Counted from the stretch's first letter, positions 13,404 to 24,732 are shown. The stretch is DNA of 64,000 bases from Glandiceps talaboti (GCF_964340395.1 NC_135555.1:25199725-25263724), one strand, 5' to 3'. Notes: generated from the sequence alone by a model not told the origin. Numbers and translations: made by a program.

Positions 13404-16313
13404 TTACAGTGAGTTTAAAATAGACACAGCTGTTGGAACGAACGATTTTTTAAAAAGGTTTTTCCTTGCAAGAGGCATTCTGTAACGGCGACCAGATGGG
13501 AGCTTAGTGAAAGAATTATGTAAGGGATGCGTATAATCATTGACTATTTTCTGGGCTTTTCTGTTAACTGCCGTATGATAATGACATGCCAGTGTTGTTT
13601 GACGACAGCCAATGATCTTCTCTGCTGTGTTTACAATACGACAAAGTTTACTCTTGTTTTTAACCGTGAGATTACAATACCAAAGGATTATATTGAAAGT
13701 CAAAACACTTTCAATAATAGATCTATACACTAATTGCAGCACGTTCTGACTGACATCGAATGACTTTAATTTCCTAAGGAGATACAGTCTCTGTTGAGCT
13801 TTTTTCGCAATATAGTCTGTGTTTTCGGCAAAGGAGAGCTTGCCATCGAGAATTGACCCAAGGTATTTGAAACTAGTAACAACTTCAACAGAGTCTCCAT
13901 TCATTGATACAGGTGTGAATTGGTCAGTTACTTTATGTGCTACAACTAATTCTTTTGTTTTTGAAACATTCATTTCTAAAAAGCTGTCTTTACACCAATT
14001 CTTTAAAATTCCAATGTCACAAAAATATTCAGCTAAAGAGTCTTCATCAAGTAACAGACCTACAAGTGCCATGTCATCGGCAAATTTAAACAGACAACTT
14101 ATTGCAGAATTACATCTCATGTGATCAGTATAAATTGAAAATAATGTTGGTGACAACACGCAACCTTGGGGAGCACCAGTATTCAGTATAATTTCATCAG
14201 ACATATAACCATTGAAAAAAAACCTCTGAGGTCTGTCTTTAAGAAAGTCATGGATCCAGAGAACTAAGTTAGAATTAACATTTAACTTAATCAACTGTTT
14301 TAATAGAATGCATGGCTGTATAGTATTGAATGCGCTGGAGAAGTCTATGAACAGAATCCGTACGTACGCATTCTTACGTTCTAAATGTTGTACAATTAAG
14401 TTAAAAAGTGTGATAGATGCATCCTCAACCCCCCTGTGTGCTTTATATGCAAACTGGAAGGGATCTAGCTTGTCAACTACATCACTGAGCAGAAACTTCC
14501 TAACTATACCTTCCATGCACTTGCACAAAATTGATGTCAATGCAATTGGCCGGTAGTCATTTAACTGTTTAGGGTTGGGCTTCTTTGGAACTGGAATGAT
14601 TGTGGATGTCTTCCATGAGCGCGGAACAACATGACAATTTAGAAGTATTTGAAAAATGTAGGTGAATACAGGACTGAGTTGTCTAGCACAGGTTTTCAGA
14701 ACCCTAGTTGTGATTCTATCAGGGCCAGCCGCTTTGTTCCCAGTTAACTTTAAAAAACTTGATTCAACATCACCTTCAGAAATATGAATGGGATCAGGTT
14801 GGATATTCTGACATAATTCTAAACATTTCTTGCTAAAGTCCATAGTATCAAAACGAGCGTAAAAGTTATTCAGTTCATTTGAAAGGACAGATGGATCTGT
14901 GTTAAATGGAGTTTGCTGTTTACTTTGTTGTTTCCCCATCATAGTTTTCAGTCCATCCCAAGCAGCTTTAGCATTACCAGTTTTCAACTTGTCTTCGACC
15001 TTTGATTTGTATTTGTGTCTTGCAATTCTGGCTTGTCTTCTAAACTCTTTCTCCTTTTCTCTATACTCTTCCTTATTGTTATGCAAAAATGCTACTCGTT
15101 TTTCGTTCAAAATCATCTTCAACTCCTTTGTAATCCAGGGTTTATTATTCGGGAATATACGCACTGATTTATTCTTAACAACAATGCCTTCACAGAACTC
15201 AATGTAGCAGGATATGGTATCAACTAGTTCTTGTGGATTGGAACACTTTTCCTTAAACATATCCCAGTCAGTTATTTCGAAACAGTTTTTTAGTTCTTCG
15301 GTACATTCCGGCGACCAAATCTGAATAGTTTTAATTTGTTGTTTTTCAGTTTTTAACCTTTGCCTGTATTTCGGAAGAAGGTGCACTACATTGTGATCTG
15401 AGCGCCCAAGAGGTGGTCTCCCAATCGATATATACGCGTTTGGGATGTTTCCGTAACATAAGTCAATAGTTCTATCAAGACGTGTAGGTACGGTGACGTA
15501 TTGTTGAAGGTTAGGTAGATGAGGAGTAAGGTCACACTGGTTGAAGTCACCAGCGATAAAGACAGGGTTATCAGGGGATTCTTTGACTACTTCATTGTAC
15601 GCATCAGATATTTTTTCAGCGGCTGTCTTGAAGTTAGGACCTGGTACATAAGCCATCATGATTGTTACTTTTGTGAACTCCCGTGGCAAGTAAAATGGTC
15701 GAAACGATACAGTTAATAGTTCGTAGTCATGGGTGCAGACTTGCTCATGAATGTTAAATTGAGTCGCCCACCTGTTGCTGACAAAAACACACAATCCACC
15801 TCCGCAGTGTTTTTCAGCTTTTTTACAGTCCCTGTCCGCTCGTATCAGTGTATAACCAGGCAAGGCTATGTTGTCGATATCTTCTGTAAGCCAGGTTTCA
15901 GAGAAACACAAGAGGTTACTGCGTCGGAAATCTCCGTCATATCTAACAAGGGCAGTTAGTTCATCCAACTTGTTTTGGAGTGATCTCACATTGGACAAGG
16001 TGATGGTAGGGAGTGGATATTTAGAACCACGTCTTTTAAGCCTTGCTTTCAGACCTCCTCTTGAACCTCGTTTCTTTTTGCTTTTCTTATGGCATGACAC
16101 ACTGTTGAAATCATATTCTGAAGTGTCGAAATCAATGTTGAGATCGGAGTTGAACCTGGTATGTTGGAATGTTAGTAGGAATTCGCGGCTGTATCTCAGA
16201 ACAATGGCATCGCTGGAGAGTCCGTGTTCGCTGGTAGAAAAAACGCTTGAAACACGGTCAAAAACAAGGCAAATCACAATAACGGATAAAAAGCATTTTC
16301 CATCCATACTCAC
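13404..16313 (-). CDS. LINE ORF: EEP endonuclease-reverse transcriptase, 969 aa
   Basis: This single uninterrupted frame encodes the enzyme that nicks target DNA and reverse-transcribes the element RNA. The N-terminal ~100 residues hold a hydrophobic stretch (about 8-18) and a basic KKSKKKRGSRGGLKARLKRR segment. The EEP endonuclease follows: NVRSLQNK (from 108), SETWL, AGDFN and GRSDHN carry the expected catalytic Asn, Glu, Asp and His-type residues. The RT has YRPIALTS, motif A FIDFSSAFNTI (655-665), motif B GAPQGCVLSP (about 713-722) and motif C FADD (744-747), then KYLGSILD. The C-terminus has HPLHNSF..LPSGRRYR, as in L2-type elements. No stop or frameshift is present and all RT motifs are intact, so it may encode an active protein. 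The start Met is the first in frame. No separate ORF1 is visible. Confidence 0.93.
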   Translation of the reverse strand: MSMDGKCFLSVIVICLVFDRVSSVFSTSEHGLSSDAIVLRYSREFLLTFQHTRFNSDLNIDFDTSEYDFNSVSCHKKSKKKRGSRGGLKARLKRRGSKYPLPTITLSNVRSLQNKLDELTALVRYDGDFRRSNLLCFSETWLTEDIDNIALPGYTLIRADRDCKKAEKHCGGGLCVFVSNRWATQFNIHEQVCTHDYELLTVSFRPFYLPREFTKVTIMMAYVPGPNFKTAAEKISDAYNEVVKESPDNPVFIAGDFNQCDLTPHLPNLQQYVTVPTRLDRTIDLCYGNIPNAYISIGRPPLGRSDHNVVHLLPKYRQRLKTEKQQIKTIQIWSPECTEELKNCFEITDWDMFKEKCSNPQELVDTISCYIEFCEGIVVKNKSVRIFPNNKPWITKELKMILNEKRVAFLHNNKEEYREKEKEFRRQARIARHKYKSKVEDKLKTGNAKAAWDGLKTMMGKQQSKQQTPFNTDPSVLSNELNNFYARFDTMDFSKKCLELCQNIQPDPIHISEGDVESSFLKLTGNKAAGPDRITTRVLKTCARQLSPVFTYIFQILLNCHVVPRSWKTSTIIPVPKKPNPKQLNDYRPIALTSILCKCMEGIVRKFLLSDVVDKLDPFQFAYKAHRGVEDASITLFNLIVQHLERKNAYVRILFIDFSSAFNTIQPCILLKQLIKLNVNSNLVLWIHDFLKDRPQRFFFNGYMSDEIILNTGAPQGCVLSPTLFSIYTDHMRCNSAISCLFKFADDMALVGLLLDEDSLAEYFCDIGILKNWCKDSFLEMNVSKTKELVVAHKVTDQFTPVSMNGDSVEVVTSFKYLGSILDGKLSFAENTDYIAKKAQQRLYLLRKLKSFDVSQNVLQLVYRSIIESVLTFNIILWYCNLTVKNKSKLCRIVNTAEKIIGCRQTTLACHYHTAVNRKAQKIVNDYTHPLHNSFTKLPSGRRYRMPLARKNLFKKSFVPTAVSILNSL

Positions 16314-16400
16314 TGAGGTCTAGATAAAATAACACCGATGAATAAGGTCATTAAACTGCAGCAAAAACGACAGAACAGAGACACGTTGTCGAGCCTAGGG

Positions 16401-17486
16401 TCAACCACAGAACAGCGCCCCAACAACAAATAAGTAAGTAAACACATCCAATTTAAACTACCAAATTAAGCGACTGTAGATAAAAAAAATAATTGTTTGG
16501 TTCCAGTTACCCGACCTCCACCTAGCTTTCCACTGCCGACCCTAAACTTTTTTTATTTATTCAAAAAAAAAATCACAAAAATTGTGAAGTCTCATGAGAA
16601 ATAGTGGATGAAGAAACTGTATCAAATTTAAAAAACATTAAATTGTTCTTCCAATCTGTAATGGCTGTACATCTGATAGGAAGAAATAAACAATATTTAC
16701 CCCAGCTCAATTTACAAATCTTTGTTTGAATCACAGCAACTGGTGCCTTTGTGGCGGGAATATTTCAGAAAGATTCATCACTACAAAACGCCATTTCTTA
16801 TGCTTGTTGAATCAGGAGATAAATTAATGGCAGAGAGCTACTTTTTACTGTTTGGGATCAAATGACAGAAAAAAATGGTATTTTAAAATTCCATCATTCA
16901 CAATGAAGTGTGGTAACCACTAAAGGGAAGAGAATAAATTGTTTTATGTACCACAAACAAGCTATGTAATGACTTGATTAATCAGGTTATACACTTGAAT
17001 TAAAACTAATTATTATACTATAGTAATAACACCACAAAATATCACCTTAATCTTTTTTTTTTGTGTGTAGGAAGAATGGGAGTACAAATGTATCTACTTT
17101 CATTTTAGTGTTTTGTCTATGTTTTGTACAAAATACACTTTATGTTTGGTACATTTTATGATGCAAAATGATATTTAAGTCAGTCAACTTAATAATTAAT
17201 TATTTCTATTTCAAGGGATGCATTCAGCTATCCATGTAATTAACAATGGCTATTTGTACAATTGCATCTTATTTACATGTATTTATAGACAATGCACAAA
17301 CCAAGTTATTGTGTTCAAACAGAAAATGTAGATATACCTGGTCGTTCTGTCTAGACAAACTGTGTCTATGTCACTGGATGAAGTGCTGATGATGAATCGA
17401 TATAAGATATTTATTTAATCTTGAAGAAAATCATTCACCAAGAATGACATTTGTGCAAGTTTTAAATTTGTAAATTTTAGTTTTAA
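16401..17486. other. Non-coding AT-rich stretch
   Basis: No coding frame, splice pattern or repeat stands out. Only short homopolymers are present, for example near 16562 and 17051. Confidence 0.6.
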
Positions 17487-17490
17487 TTAA

Positions 17491-17836
17491 AGTGGCCATA
17501 TGGATGAGGATTGGGTATTTGTGTTGGATTTTTAATTTACAAAACAGTTTTATCATGGCTTCATACATGTAAAATCAATGTGAAACAACATAGACTAAGT
17601 CTGTGTTTGTAGCTCAATTCAGTGCAAAAAGCTCAAAAGTGTGTAAAAAGTTTGTTATTGTACATACAATAACAAAGATTTGACATATCTATCAATCTCC
17701 TGCAATTTATTGAGTTACAACCAAGTATTTGGGATATGTTGTTTCATATTGATATTTCAAGTAGGACGCCATGATAACATTGTCTTATAAATTAAAGATC
17801 TAAAATAAATACCCAATCCTCATCCATATGGCCACT
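17491..17836. mobile_element. MITE with TTAA target duplication (piggyBac/Kolobok-like)
   Basis: The 346-bp element starts AGTGGCCATATGGATGAGGA and ends with its complement. The terminal inverted repeats match over about 30 bp, through TTGGGTATTT. TTAA lies directly on both sides (17487-17490 and 17837-17840). A TTAA duplication is the hallmark of the piggyBac and Kolobok superfamilies. There is no coding capacity, so it is a non-autonomous derivative. Confidence 0.9.
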
Positions 17837-17840
17837 TTAA

Positions 17841-18582
17841 TAAATCATTTAAATAGCATGTTGATTATTTGAAATTGTATAAAATATGTTTGAATTATAA
17901 CTGTGATCACCCTTTTATTAAATCATATACATGGAACAATTATATGTACAATATGCTGGTAAATCCATTCTATTTTCAGCTACACTTCATGTATGTATAC
18001 ATGCATGTATGACTGAACACCAAGTTTTGAATTCTGCAATGATCAATTATAGTAGTCGTATAGTATTATAGAGTGCTCTGGACACCTACCTACATGAGCA
18101 TGCACCAAAAATTACCCCAACTGCACATGTACCTACAAAATGTTATAGAGACATAGACTCAGTTTGATTATTTTCATGTATTGCTATTGAGTATTGTCTA
18201 CTCGGACTCCCATAAGGCAATGCTTGCTCATAACAAGGAGCTAACATGAACAGTGAATAAGGAGAAAGTTTCAAATATGTATTTCTAGGCAACTATGCAT
18301 AATATAAGTGATATAAAATCATGAAGTGACTTCAGATTGCAGTGTTTATATACAAAAATGCCATTATTTCCATTAGTAGTGACTTAAGTTTATCCCCTTT
18401 TAATGCCTTGGACAATACCCTTGGATGGAAATCTCGCATTGTAATCCCCAATCTCACTATGGAGCAGTACATTTGCAAACAGGACATTCAGTTATGAAGT
18501 GTGCACATCATATTTATTATTGTTTTATAGTTTAAAGATTATTAGTCAGCCAAGTAGTGAAAAGGAGATAATACCGTCTCCA
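17841..18582. other. Non-coding AT-rich stretch
   Basis: Nothing recognisable is seen here on either strand. Confidence 0.55.
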
Positions 18583-18741
18583 TCAAATGGCATCTATAGA
18601 TCTGGCTATTAGGGCAAAACTTTTTTCAACAATATTAGGAATTTGTGGAGGAAATATGTTGGAGAATTCAGCATTCTGAAAATTGTTGTAGCATAGAACT
18701 AAGTAATACAGTGTCAGCAGGCAAAGGTATCGGGCATCCAT
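18583..18741 (-). CDS. Candidate small secreted peptide or first exon, 52 aa
   Basis: The frame starts in a good initiation context (AAAAAGATGG) and opens with a hydrophobic stretch typical of a signal peptide (MDARYLCLLTLYYLVLC). It continues with NNFQNAEFSNIFPPQIPNIV and stops after SIDAI. About 55 bases upstream on the same strand is a TATATATA box (18797-18804), which would place transcription start near 18770 and leave a short 5' UTR. No family is recognised. It could be a complete small secreted peptide. It could also be the first exon of a longer gene if a donor just before the stop is used, although no strong donor is seen. Chance is not excluded, because only ~50 codons support it. 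Confidence 0.33.
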   Translation of the reverse strand: MDARYLCLLTLYYLVLCYNNFQNAEFSNIFPPQIPNIVEKSFALIARSIDAI

Positions 18742-18796
18742 CTTTTTTGTAGCATTAGCTGCGGTCAAAGACGGCTTTCACAACGGGATTACTCTC

Positions 18797-18804
18797 TATA
18801 TATA
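18797..18804 (-). promoter_or_regulatory. TATA-box candidate
   Basis: TATATATA followed by GAGAG lies about 55 bases upstream of a well-contexted ATG on the minus strand. The spacing allows a start site about 30 bases downstream and a short leader. The AT-rich background makes chance occurrence possible. Confidence 0.35.
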
Positions 18805-18805
18805 C

Positions 18806-20527
18806 ACAACTCCAGGTGTTAAATTTGAGTTGTCAATGAGAACCAATCAAAATAAAGACATCCCCAAACCACCAGCTTTGAATGGACATTTTGGCGGGAA
18901 ACCATTGTCTATCATATCTACTAATAGTGACGCTAAGGTATTGCACCTGTTGCATTGGGAAACAGCCAATCAGAGTGCACTGTATACATTACTTCTTTTC
19001 TGTGAATTTACAAGTGTTCAAAAACATTCTTGCATAACATACACAGGGGGTTGACACTATACACTAATAAATTGTTCGTCTCGAAATGCAAATACGGAAA
19101 TTGAGCAATGTTTGTGAAAGAACTCAGAACGCAGAAGTCAGGATGTGTTTCCCCGTTTGAATTACATACCTTTGGTATAATATAGCCCAACAAATGTAAA
19201 TAAGATCAGTACGATTTCACCGGTACCTGCAGCATCGAACGTGCATTAATTGACAACACAATTCAGTATCACCGGTACCTCTATTGACCTGCATTGAAAG
19301 GAATTTTTTGAGAATTTATAAGTCGTCAGTCAGATTAACTGTCATTTTATGGTAACAGTTTATACATATATTGATTACTGAACGCGGTTTCAGACTTGTT
19401 TGCTGTCCTCTAGGTTATATATAAGTTTCTATCCCATATCCATTGACTCCTCAACACGTTATCAATATAATTTAGTAAGCTTCTTTTTTTTACAAAAATG
19501 CTGAGGCAAGTAATAATCCCATAATGTAATGTAAAAATGTGTTCCATAAATAGTTTAGACATAAACGTAACTGTGATTTTTCCATATCTTTATGTTAACG
19601 TCGCAGTACGCTGGGTACAAGAAAACATTTTTAGTGATATTTCAGCATAATTTTCCTCCCGTTTAAAATCAGTTATAATCTATATTCTATGTTTTCTTTT
19701 ACTCCCAGAATGATTTACAAAATATACAATAAACTATTGTATTATGTTAATTCGGTGCACACATTTGATGGCGTTCTGCATAATCTAAGATAATTTATAA
19801 AGGGGATTTCTTCAACATTCTATTATAGTTAATGCTAAATTGGCAAGATAATTGTTTATGCATCAAATATTGGGTTTGCGTTATGAATACCAAGAGATGG
19901 TTAAGTTTCCTTGGTAGTATATATAATACTGTAAGTACCATTTACATGTAATATACGAGGAAACGTCTAAAAACGCAGATAATGACCGTTTAAAAGAGTT
20001 ATACGTTATAATATTAATAACATTATGTCACTATTTATTTCGCGACTGAATGCACAACTTGACGCTTTGATTGACAATTCACGTTTATCAACTAAATAAG
20101 GGAAAAGTCACTTTTTAGTATAATCTGGTTTTCTTTGAATAATGTTTAAAAGTCTTCTTTATTTTTCATTGTGCGATCTAAGATTGAATTCGCCAAAGTT
20201 ACGCATATATTTGAACAGTCAGCAATTGTTATCACATCGCCACCTAGCGGCAGCTACAAACACAAAAATAGCTAGCTATTCCGAATATATCACTTTTTTG
20301 TGGTCCTATAGACACTCAACACATTACTTTTTATTTCGGCTCGGTTTGATAACACTTCAATTTTTAATTATATACAATTTTGACCTCTAACAACTGTCAA
20401 GGTAAAGCCTAAGCGAAAAATGTAACACGTCGTCATACATTGCCAGCGTTTTCTCAGATTAAATGGAACAAGAGTGAAAAATTATCTTTCAGCTAGTTTT
20501 TCTGAGCGTGAAAATGAATGCTACCGC

Positions 20528-20558
<31 letters not shown>

Positions 20559-21160
20559 TGTATGTATGTATGTATGTATGTATGTATGTGTTCACACACA
20601 TTAGTATATATATGTGTAAGCTACACAGACTTAGGAGACGGGGCAGGTCACTGACACCATGGGCACTAATTGGGGTCAAAACAAATGTTATAATAAACTC
20701 TGAATATATGAAATATAATGAAATGACAGTGTATTCTCACTTGTCAACATATTATAAGCAGTTGATACAAAACATAACTGTTCAATACAAAAAGCAATCA
20801 TGAATTGACTTTCAAAAACACCACCGGATCAATGTCAAATAATTTTAAATGAATACAATATGTTATTCTTAAAAATGAAATTGCGTAACTTATTATCAAA
20901 CACTAAATATGAACATGTGATTTAAATCGACTGGATATAAAATGGGACGACTTTGTCTCGGCAATAAATGTTACTGACAAGTGTAGATAGAGTATAACGT
21001 ATGTTAAGACTATAATAAAACTGCCGTGGAGTTACCGTACACTGGAATAGAAGAAAGTTCACGTAGACAGAATAAACCGGATAGCTCCTGACAATAATAC
21101 CCACGTAATTCATAAATACTTGTTCAAATAAAATTCACTATAACTAAACAAATAGTTGAA
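18806..21160. other. Non-coding AT-rich stretch
   Basis: No supported gene is seen. A (GTAT)n microsatellite lies at about 20529-20590. Open frames here are short and have no family signature or convincing splice sites. Confidence 0.55.
20529..20590. repeat. (GTAT)n microsatellite
   Basis: About 15 uninterrupted copies of GTAT. Confidence 0.95.
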
Positions 21161-21187
21161 CTTGATAATTCATGGAAAGTACCGTGT

Positions 21188-21294
21188 AATCTCGTCCGTA
21201 TTCAGCAATGAATTCACAATTGAACTTAGAAATCCGTCGAAGGAGTGTTTTGTCGACAGGACAAAGTTATGTCCCTCCTCACAATTCTGGCATA
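21188..21294 (-). CDS. Weak exon candidate, doublecortin-like spacing
   Basis: On the minus strand a pyrimidine-rich acceptor (TTTTTGTATGCCAG) precedes an open stretch NCEEGHNFVLSTKHSFDGFL, and a weak donor (ACG/GTACTT) follows ..DEITR. The G..FVLS..HSFDGFL..IVNSL spacing loosely recalls the start of a doublecortin repeat, but the similarity is only to spacing and is not diagnostic. No neighbouring exon was found. It may be part of the same decayed locus as the coiled-coil remnant at 21661-21870, although that one reads on the other strand. Confidence 0.2.
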
Positions 21295-21660
21295 CAAAAA
21301 CACGAAGTTTGAGAGCAACGAATCGAAAGTTTTCAATGTAAATAGAATGTGGAAATGTTGGCTGTTTTAGAAGTGACAGCAAACTTATGGGTCGTACATA
21401 TCCACTTATATTACCTTGAAAATGATTTCTCAAGACAAACTTCTTTGTCAATGTTAACAACATGTACTCAAGGTAAGATGGAATTCTTTTCTTGTCAAAT
21501 AAGATATCCAAATGTATGTTTTCAATACTTAATTCGCTGATTTTATTCTCCAAAGTTATGGAGCGTTGTTTCTACTATGTCTATTCTTAGAGTAATGTAT
21601 CCCTGATCAAAAGACAACCCATTATTTACATGTATGATTTATTTTTTTTCATCATTTCAA

Positions 21661-21872
21661 CAGAGAATCGAGAAAAAATTGACGAATTGAACAAATGGAT
21701 ACAGAACTTGAACAGAAAGAGAGGGGAGTTTATGGCAAATAAGACGGAGTAGAAGAGAAACTCAAAGGTCTTGAGAAAAGAAATTAAATACTTGACGGCA
21801 CTCAACAACAGCTAGAAAACCCAAAAATGAACTCCGTATGTACAGAGAAAGAGATCTGAGATAAGAGCGATA
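21661..21872 (+). pseudogene. Decayed coiled-coil exon remnant
   Basis: A strong acceptor (pyrimidine run TTTATTTTTTTTCATCATTT then CAACAG, at 21660) leads into a charged helical frame, NREKIDELNKWIQNLNRKRG. A stop follows after about 30 codons. Similar heptad-like charged sequence continues in the other frames (GVEEKLKGLEK, then EIKYLT), so at least two frame changes are implied. This looks like a coiled-coil-coding exon that has lost its frame. The parent family cannot be named. Confidence 0.35.
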
Positions 21873-22282
21873 ACAGTCTTCAGGAAAACGACCTCATCAA
21901 TTACTTTAGTCCGATGGGTATTGTTTCAAATGTTCAGAACTAATTGTCAGCAATTATTCAAAACTAGTGACCTTACGGACACGTGAGCTTAATGAGGGGT
22001 CGTATGTGACTGGAAGTTTGTATCGCACTCAGTCTCCACCTCAGTCGAAAATTTCAAGTCACGAATTTCAAGTTTTGTGTTTGGAACAAAAGCTTAACGT
22101 AATACATTGGTTCACCAGCAAAGTTGTATTTAGCATGTAGCATATTTATGAATACACATATAGTATGTGGGCATATACTGTATGGGATACCGATGTGTGA
22201 ACAAATATACTTGACACAGTATGTGGGTATACGTATGTACTGTTATGTATATGAACACATATATACAATTGTATATGTCAAT

Positions 22283-22400
22283 TGCCACCTGTTGATACAT
22301 AGGCCATCTGATGACACCCAGATCTACATTTGATTCATTTGTCTTTGTAACTAAAACAATCAACTGGATCGTCGTTGTAATTGTCAACGTGATTGCAAGA
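22283..22400 (-). pseudogene. Degenerate copy of an exon-like cysteine module (copy 1)
   Basis: This segment matches 24694-24812 over about 115 bases in the same orientation at roughly 70-75% identity by eye. On the minus strand it reads ..DNYNDDPVDCFSYKDK, then an in-frame TGA, then IKCRSG. The other copy has Gln at the stop position. It is therefore a decayed duplicate of the module at 24733-24834. The similarity runs past the presumed splice donor, so it is a genomic duplication and not a retrocopy. Confidence 0.45.
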
Positions 22401-22584
22401 ACGAGCTCGAGTCAGAATTCTGATAGGTTACCTTTAATGCTGAAAGTGTAAATTAAAAGTGCACAATTGCTATCGGGGGAGATCATTTTAACCTCGAAAT
22501 TGGCACCTTTAACTTCCCAATTAGTGGTTGCTCTTACTTTATAATCAACATACACAATGCGACGACGCAAGAAATGCTCCCTAT

Positions 22585-23066
22585 GTTAACCTGCGATGGT
22601 CATTATCCCCATGCATGACGGTAAATGTCCGGCGCGGAGAAAGGAATGCACTTTGCTAAGGTCTGTTGTTCCAAGAAAAAAAACAACGACCAAAAGAACG
22701 GACAATCACACAGAAACAACAATCTGTAAGATAGATTGACGTTTTGCACTGACGAATCTAGCTCAGACAGCGAAACTGAAGAGAAAAATCAGTATTTGTT
22801 CAGTATCAACACTCGGCAAGTGTATACCGTGCGTACCCGAACACACCCCAACATTCTACAACGGATATCACTATCAGTACTAGTGGTAAAACTTTTAACT
22901 TTATCATCGACACTGGCTCATCAGTCAACGTTCTCGAAGAACACGACTTCATGATACTAAAAGATGAAGTAAATATTCGACGCTCTAATACGTTAACATC
23001 ATCGTCGCCAGTAGCGGGAAAATATACCCCATGTGACCTATCTACATGTCTGAAAGTTACCGTGTA
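22585..23066 (+). pseudogene. Ty3/gypsy-type gag-pol remnant (zinc knuckle + aspartic protease)
   Basis: Two hallmarks survive in different frames. Near 22593-22660 there is a broken zinc-knuckle region (C.GHYPHA, then GKCPARRKEC and HFAKVC in shifted frames). At about 22862-22990 an aspartic-protease segment reads ITISTSGKTFNFIIDTGSSV with the catalytic Asp-Thr-Gly-Ser. Between them an acidic linker (SSSDSETEEKNQYLFSINTR) matches the usual gag-protease junction layout. Frameshifts and a stop soon after the protease start, plus the absence of RT, RNase H and integrase, show it is a dead fragment. No LTRs are found around it. Confidence 0.75.
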
Positions 23067-23140
23067 GCCGACTTCCAATCTTACTCCCGGTCAACTCCAT
23101 GTAGTCATTACTGTAGGAAATAACAGAAAACAACCCAACA

Positions 23141-24460
23141 CTACAGATACTTGGCATATGATATTGTTTGACTTGTAATAGATAAATTCCCAATATGTGT
23201 TATTGGGACCATTATAGCGTCAGAACTGTCTTTTAAAAACCTTGCTGGAATACCATCTAAACCTGTGCTTTTGCACACACTCAGATTGTCCAGGTCAGTC
23301 CGTATGAATTCCATGGGTATTGGTTGCAGGGAAAATGAATTAGGAAGAACACTTTTGTTATTGTAGTAGTCTTTGACAGTGTCTGAATTAACATTATAAA
23401 CACCTGTTACCCTAGGAAGCTTGCTTACAAGGGTAGGTGATATTGTAGTGTAAAACTTATTGATATGTTTGGCAATTGATTTGCTATCAAAACACAGTTC
23501 CCCGTCGATATTTAGAATGACATTACACTTATCTTTGGATTTGCAATATTCTTTATTAAGTACCTCGTTTTTGTTTTCCTGAACTGAAATTAATACTGCA
23601 TCTCTTTCTGAAATACATGCAAGGATTTCTACTGTCATCCACCGTTCTGAACCTTGTTTCAGCCTTACTTCTTACTTCAGCCTTACAGGTGCAACAACGT
23701 TCAGAACATCTGTAAATATGACTTTAAATAATGACCAGGCCTCATTCACATCCTTACAGGTGAACACTTAACACTGTCCCCATTAGTACTTTCTAATTGA
23801 CCAGTCAGTGTTTCCTTTCAATAATTTTCAGTGATCTAATTGTAACATTTTTGTGGCAATTGATAATTTTCGTGGAACAGTATATGAGAAAGTGATCACT
23901 TATGCCAGTGGGGATGACCCCAGACTGACTTATTTTTTCAGAGTTGTTACACAAGATATGATCAAGAATTGTGGAGCTATTAATGGTTACTCTGGTGGGA
24001 TTTGTAATGAGTTGTTTGAGCCCAAACACACCACAAACATTTGAATATTTTCTATATTGAGATGACATTGGATGAAGAGAACAAATGTTGAAGTCACCAA
24101 GAATAATAATTTCACAATCTGATCTGATTCTAGACAGAATTTCCTCAAAGCTGGTGGTAAAAGAAGTTTGCTTTGGTGGTCTATAGCAAACACTTAAAAC
24201 AATGGGTTTAGTTTTAGTCAGCCAAATTTCTGTCCATATGGATTCTTGGTCATCAGAGACAACATCATTTCTTGGAGTAAATGTAATATCGGGGGCGAAT
24301 GTACATGCATACACCACCGCTGTTCTTGTCCCGATCTCGTCGGAGTATGTTGTACCCGGGAATCTTTACCTCATTGGCGGTGACTGTGTCATCGAGCCAT
24401 GTTTCACTGAATCCGATGATATGAGACTTCGACTGAATTGCTAGGACACGCACTTCTCAT
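23141..24460 (-). pseudogene. Decayed LINE fragment (EEP endonuclease + start of RT)
   Basis: Three minus-strand segments in order make a broken LINE ORF. 24453-24265 has the endonuclease start (IIGFSETWLDDTV.. and GYNILRRDRDKNSGGVCMYI). 24317-23805 continues it after a frameshift (LSVCYRPPKQT.., IILGDFNI, DHILCN, SGISDHF-type end). 23638-23141 holds the linker and the beginning of the RT (SLQPIPMEF, STGLDGIPARFLKD) and then stops. The palm motifs (FADD and others) are missing. It is unlike the intact LINE at 13.4-16.3 kb in sequence and so represents another family. It is 3'-truncated or rearranged and lies in the opposite orientation to the gypsy remnant. Confidence 0.85.
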
Positions 24461-24732
24461 ATCTTAGACAGCAAGGAACTAGCGTTGAGATGAAAGCAGT
24501 GCAGTCCTGTCTTTTTAAAACAAATCAAAACTGAAACTAGAGGCGTCAGATATATACTGTCTACAGGAACCTGGATATGGACCAAACAACTCCAGACTGC
24601 CCCTTACGGAAGGCATTCAGTTTATATCTGGTTATTATGTACTCTTATTTTTATTCCTGCGATTTGAACTACGTATGTCTTCTTTTGACTGGCGGCTGCC
24701 ACCTATAGATACTTAGGCCGTCTCATGTTTAC

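Larger units (their letters stand above)
13193..16400 (-). mobile_element. L2/CR1-group non-LTR retrotransposon (LINE), possibly full length
   Basis: On the minus strand the element has a short 5' region (about 16314-16400), one long open frame (16313 to 13404), a short 3' UTR and a microsatellite tail. The 5' boundary is a guess, and no target-site duplication could be assigned because the tail is repetitive. The intact frame suggests a recent insertion. A different, decayed LINE lies at 23.1-24.5 kb and a 3' fragment of another at 27.8 kb. Confidence 0.85.

Noticed and set aside
13527-16323. Plus-strand frames of 65-151 codons over the LINE
   Set aside because: They are antisense shadows of the minus-strand endonuclease-RT frame.
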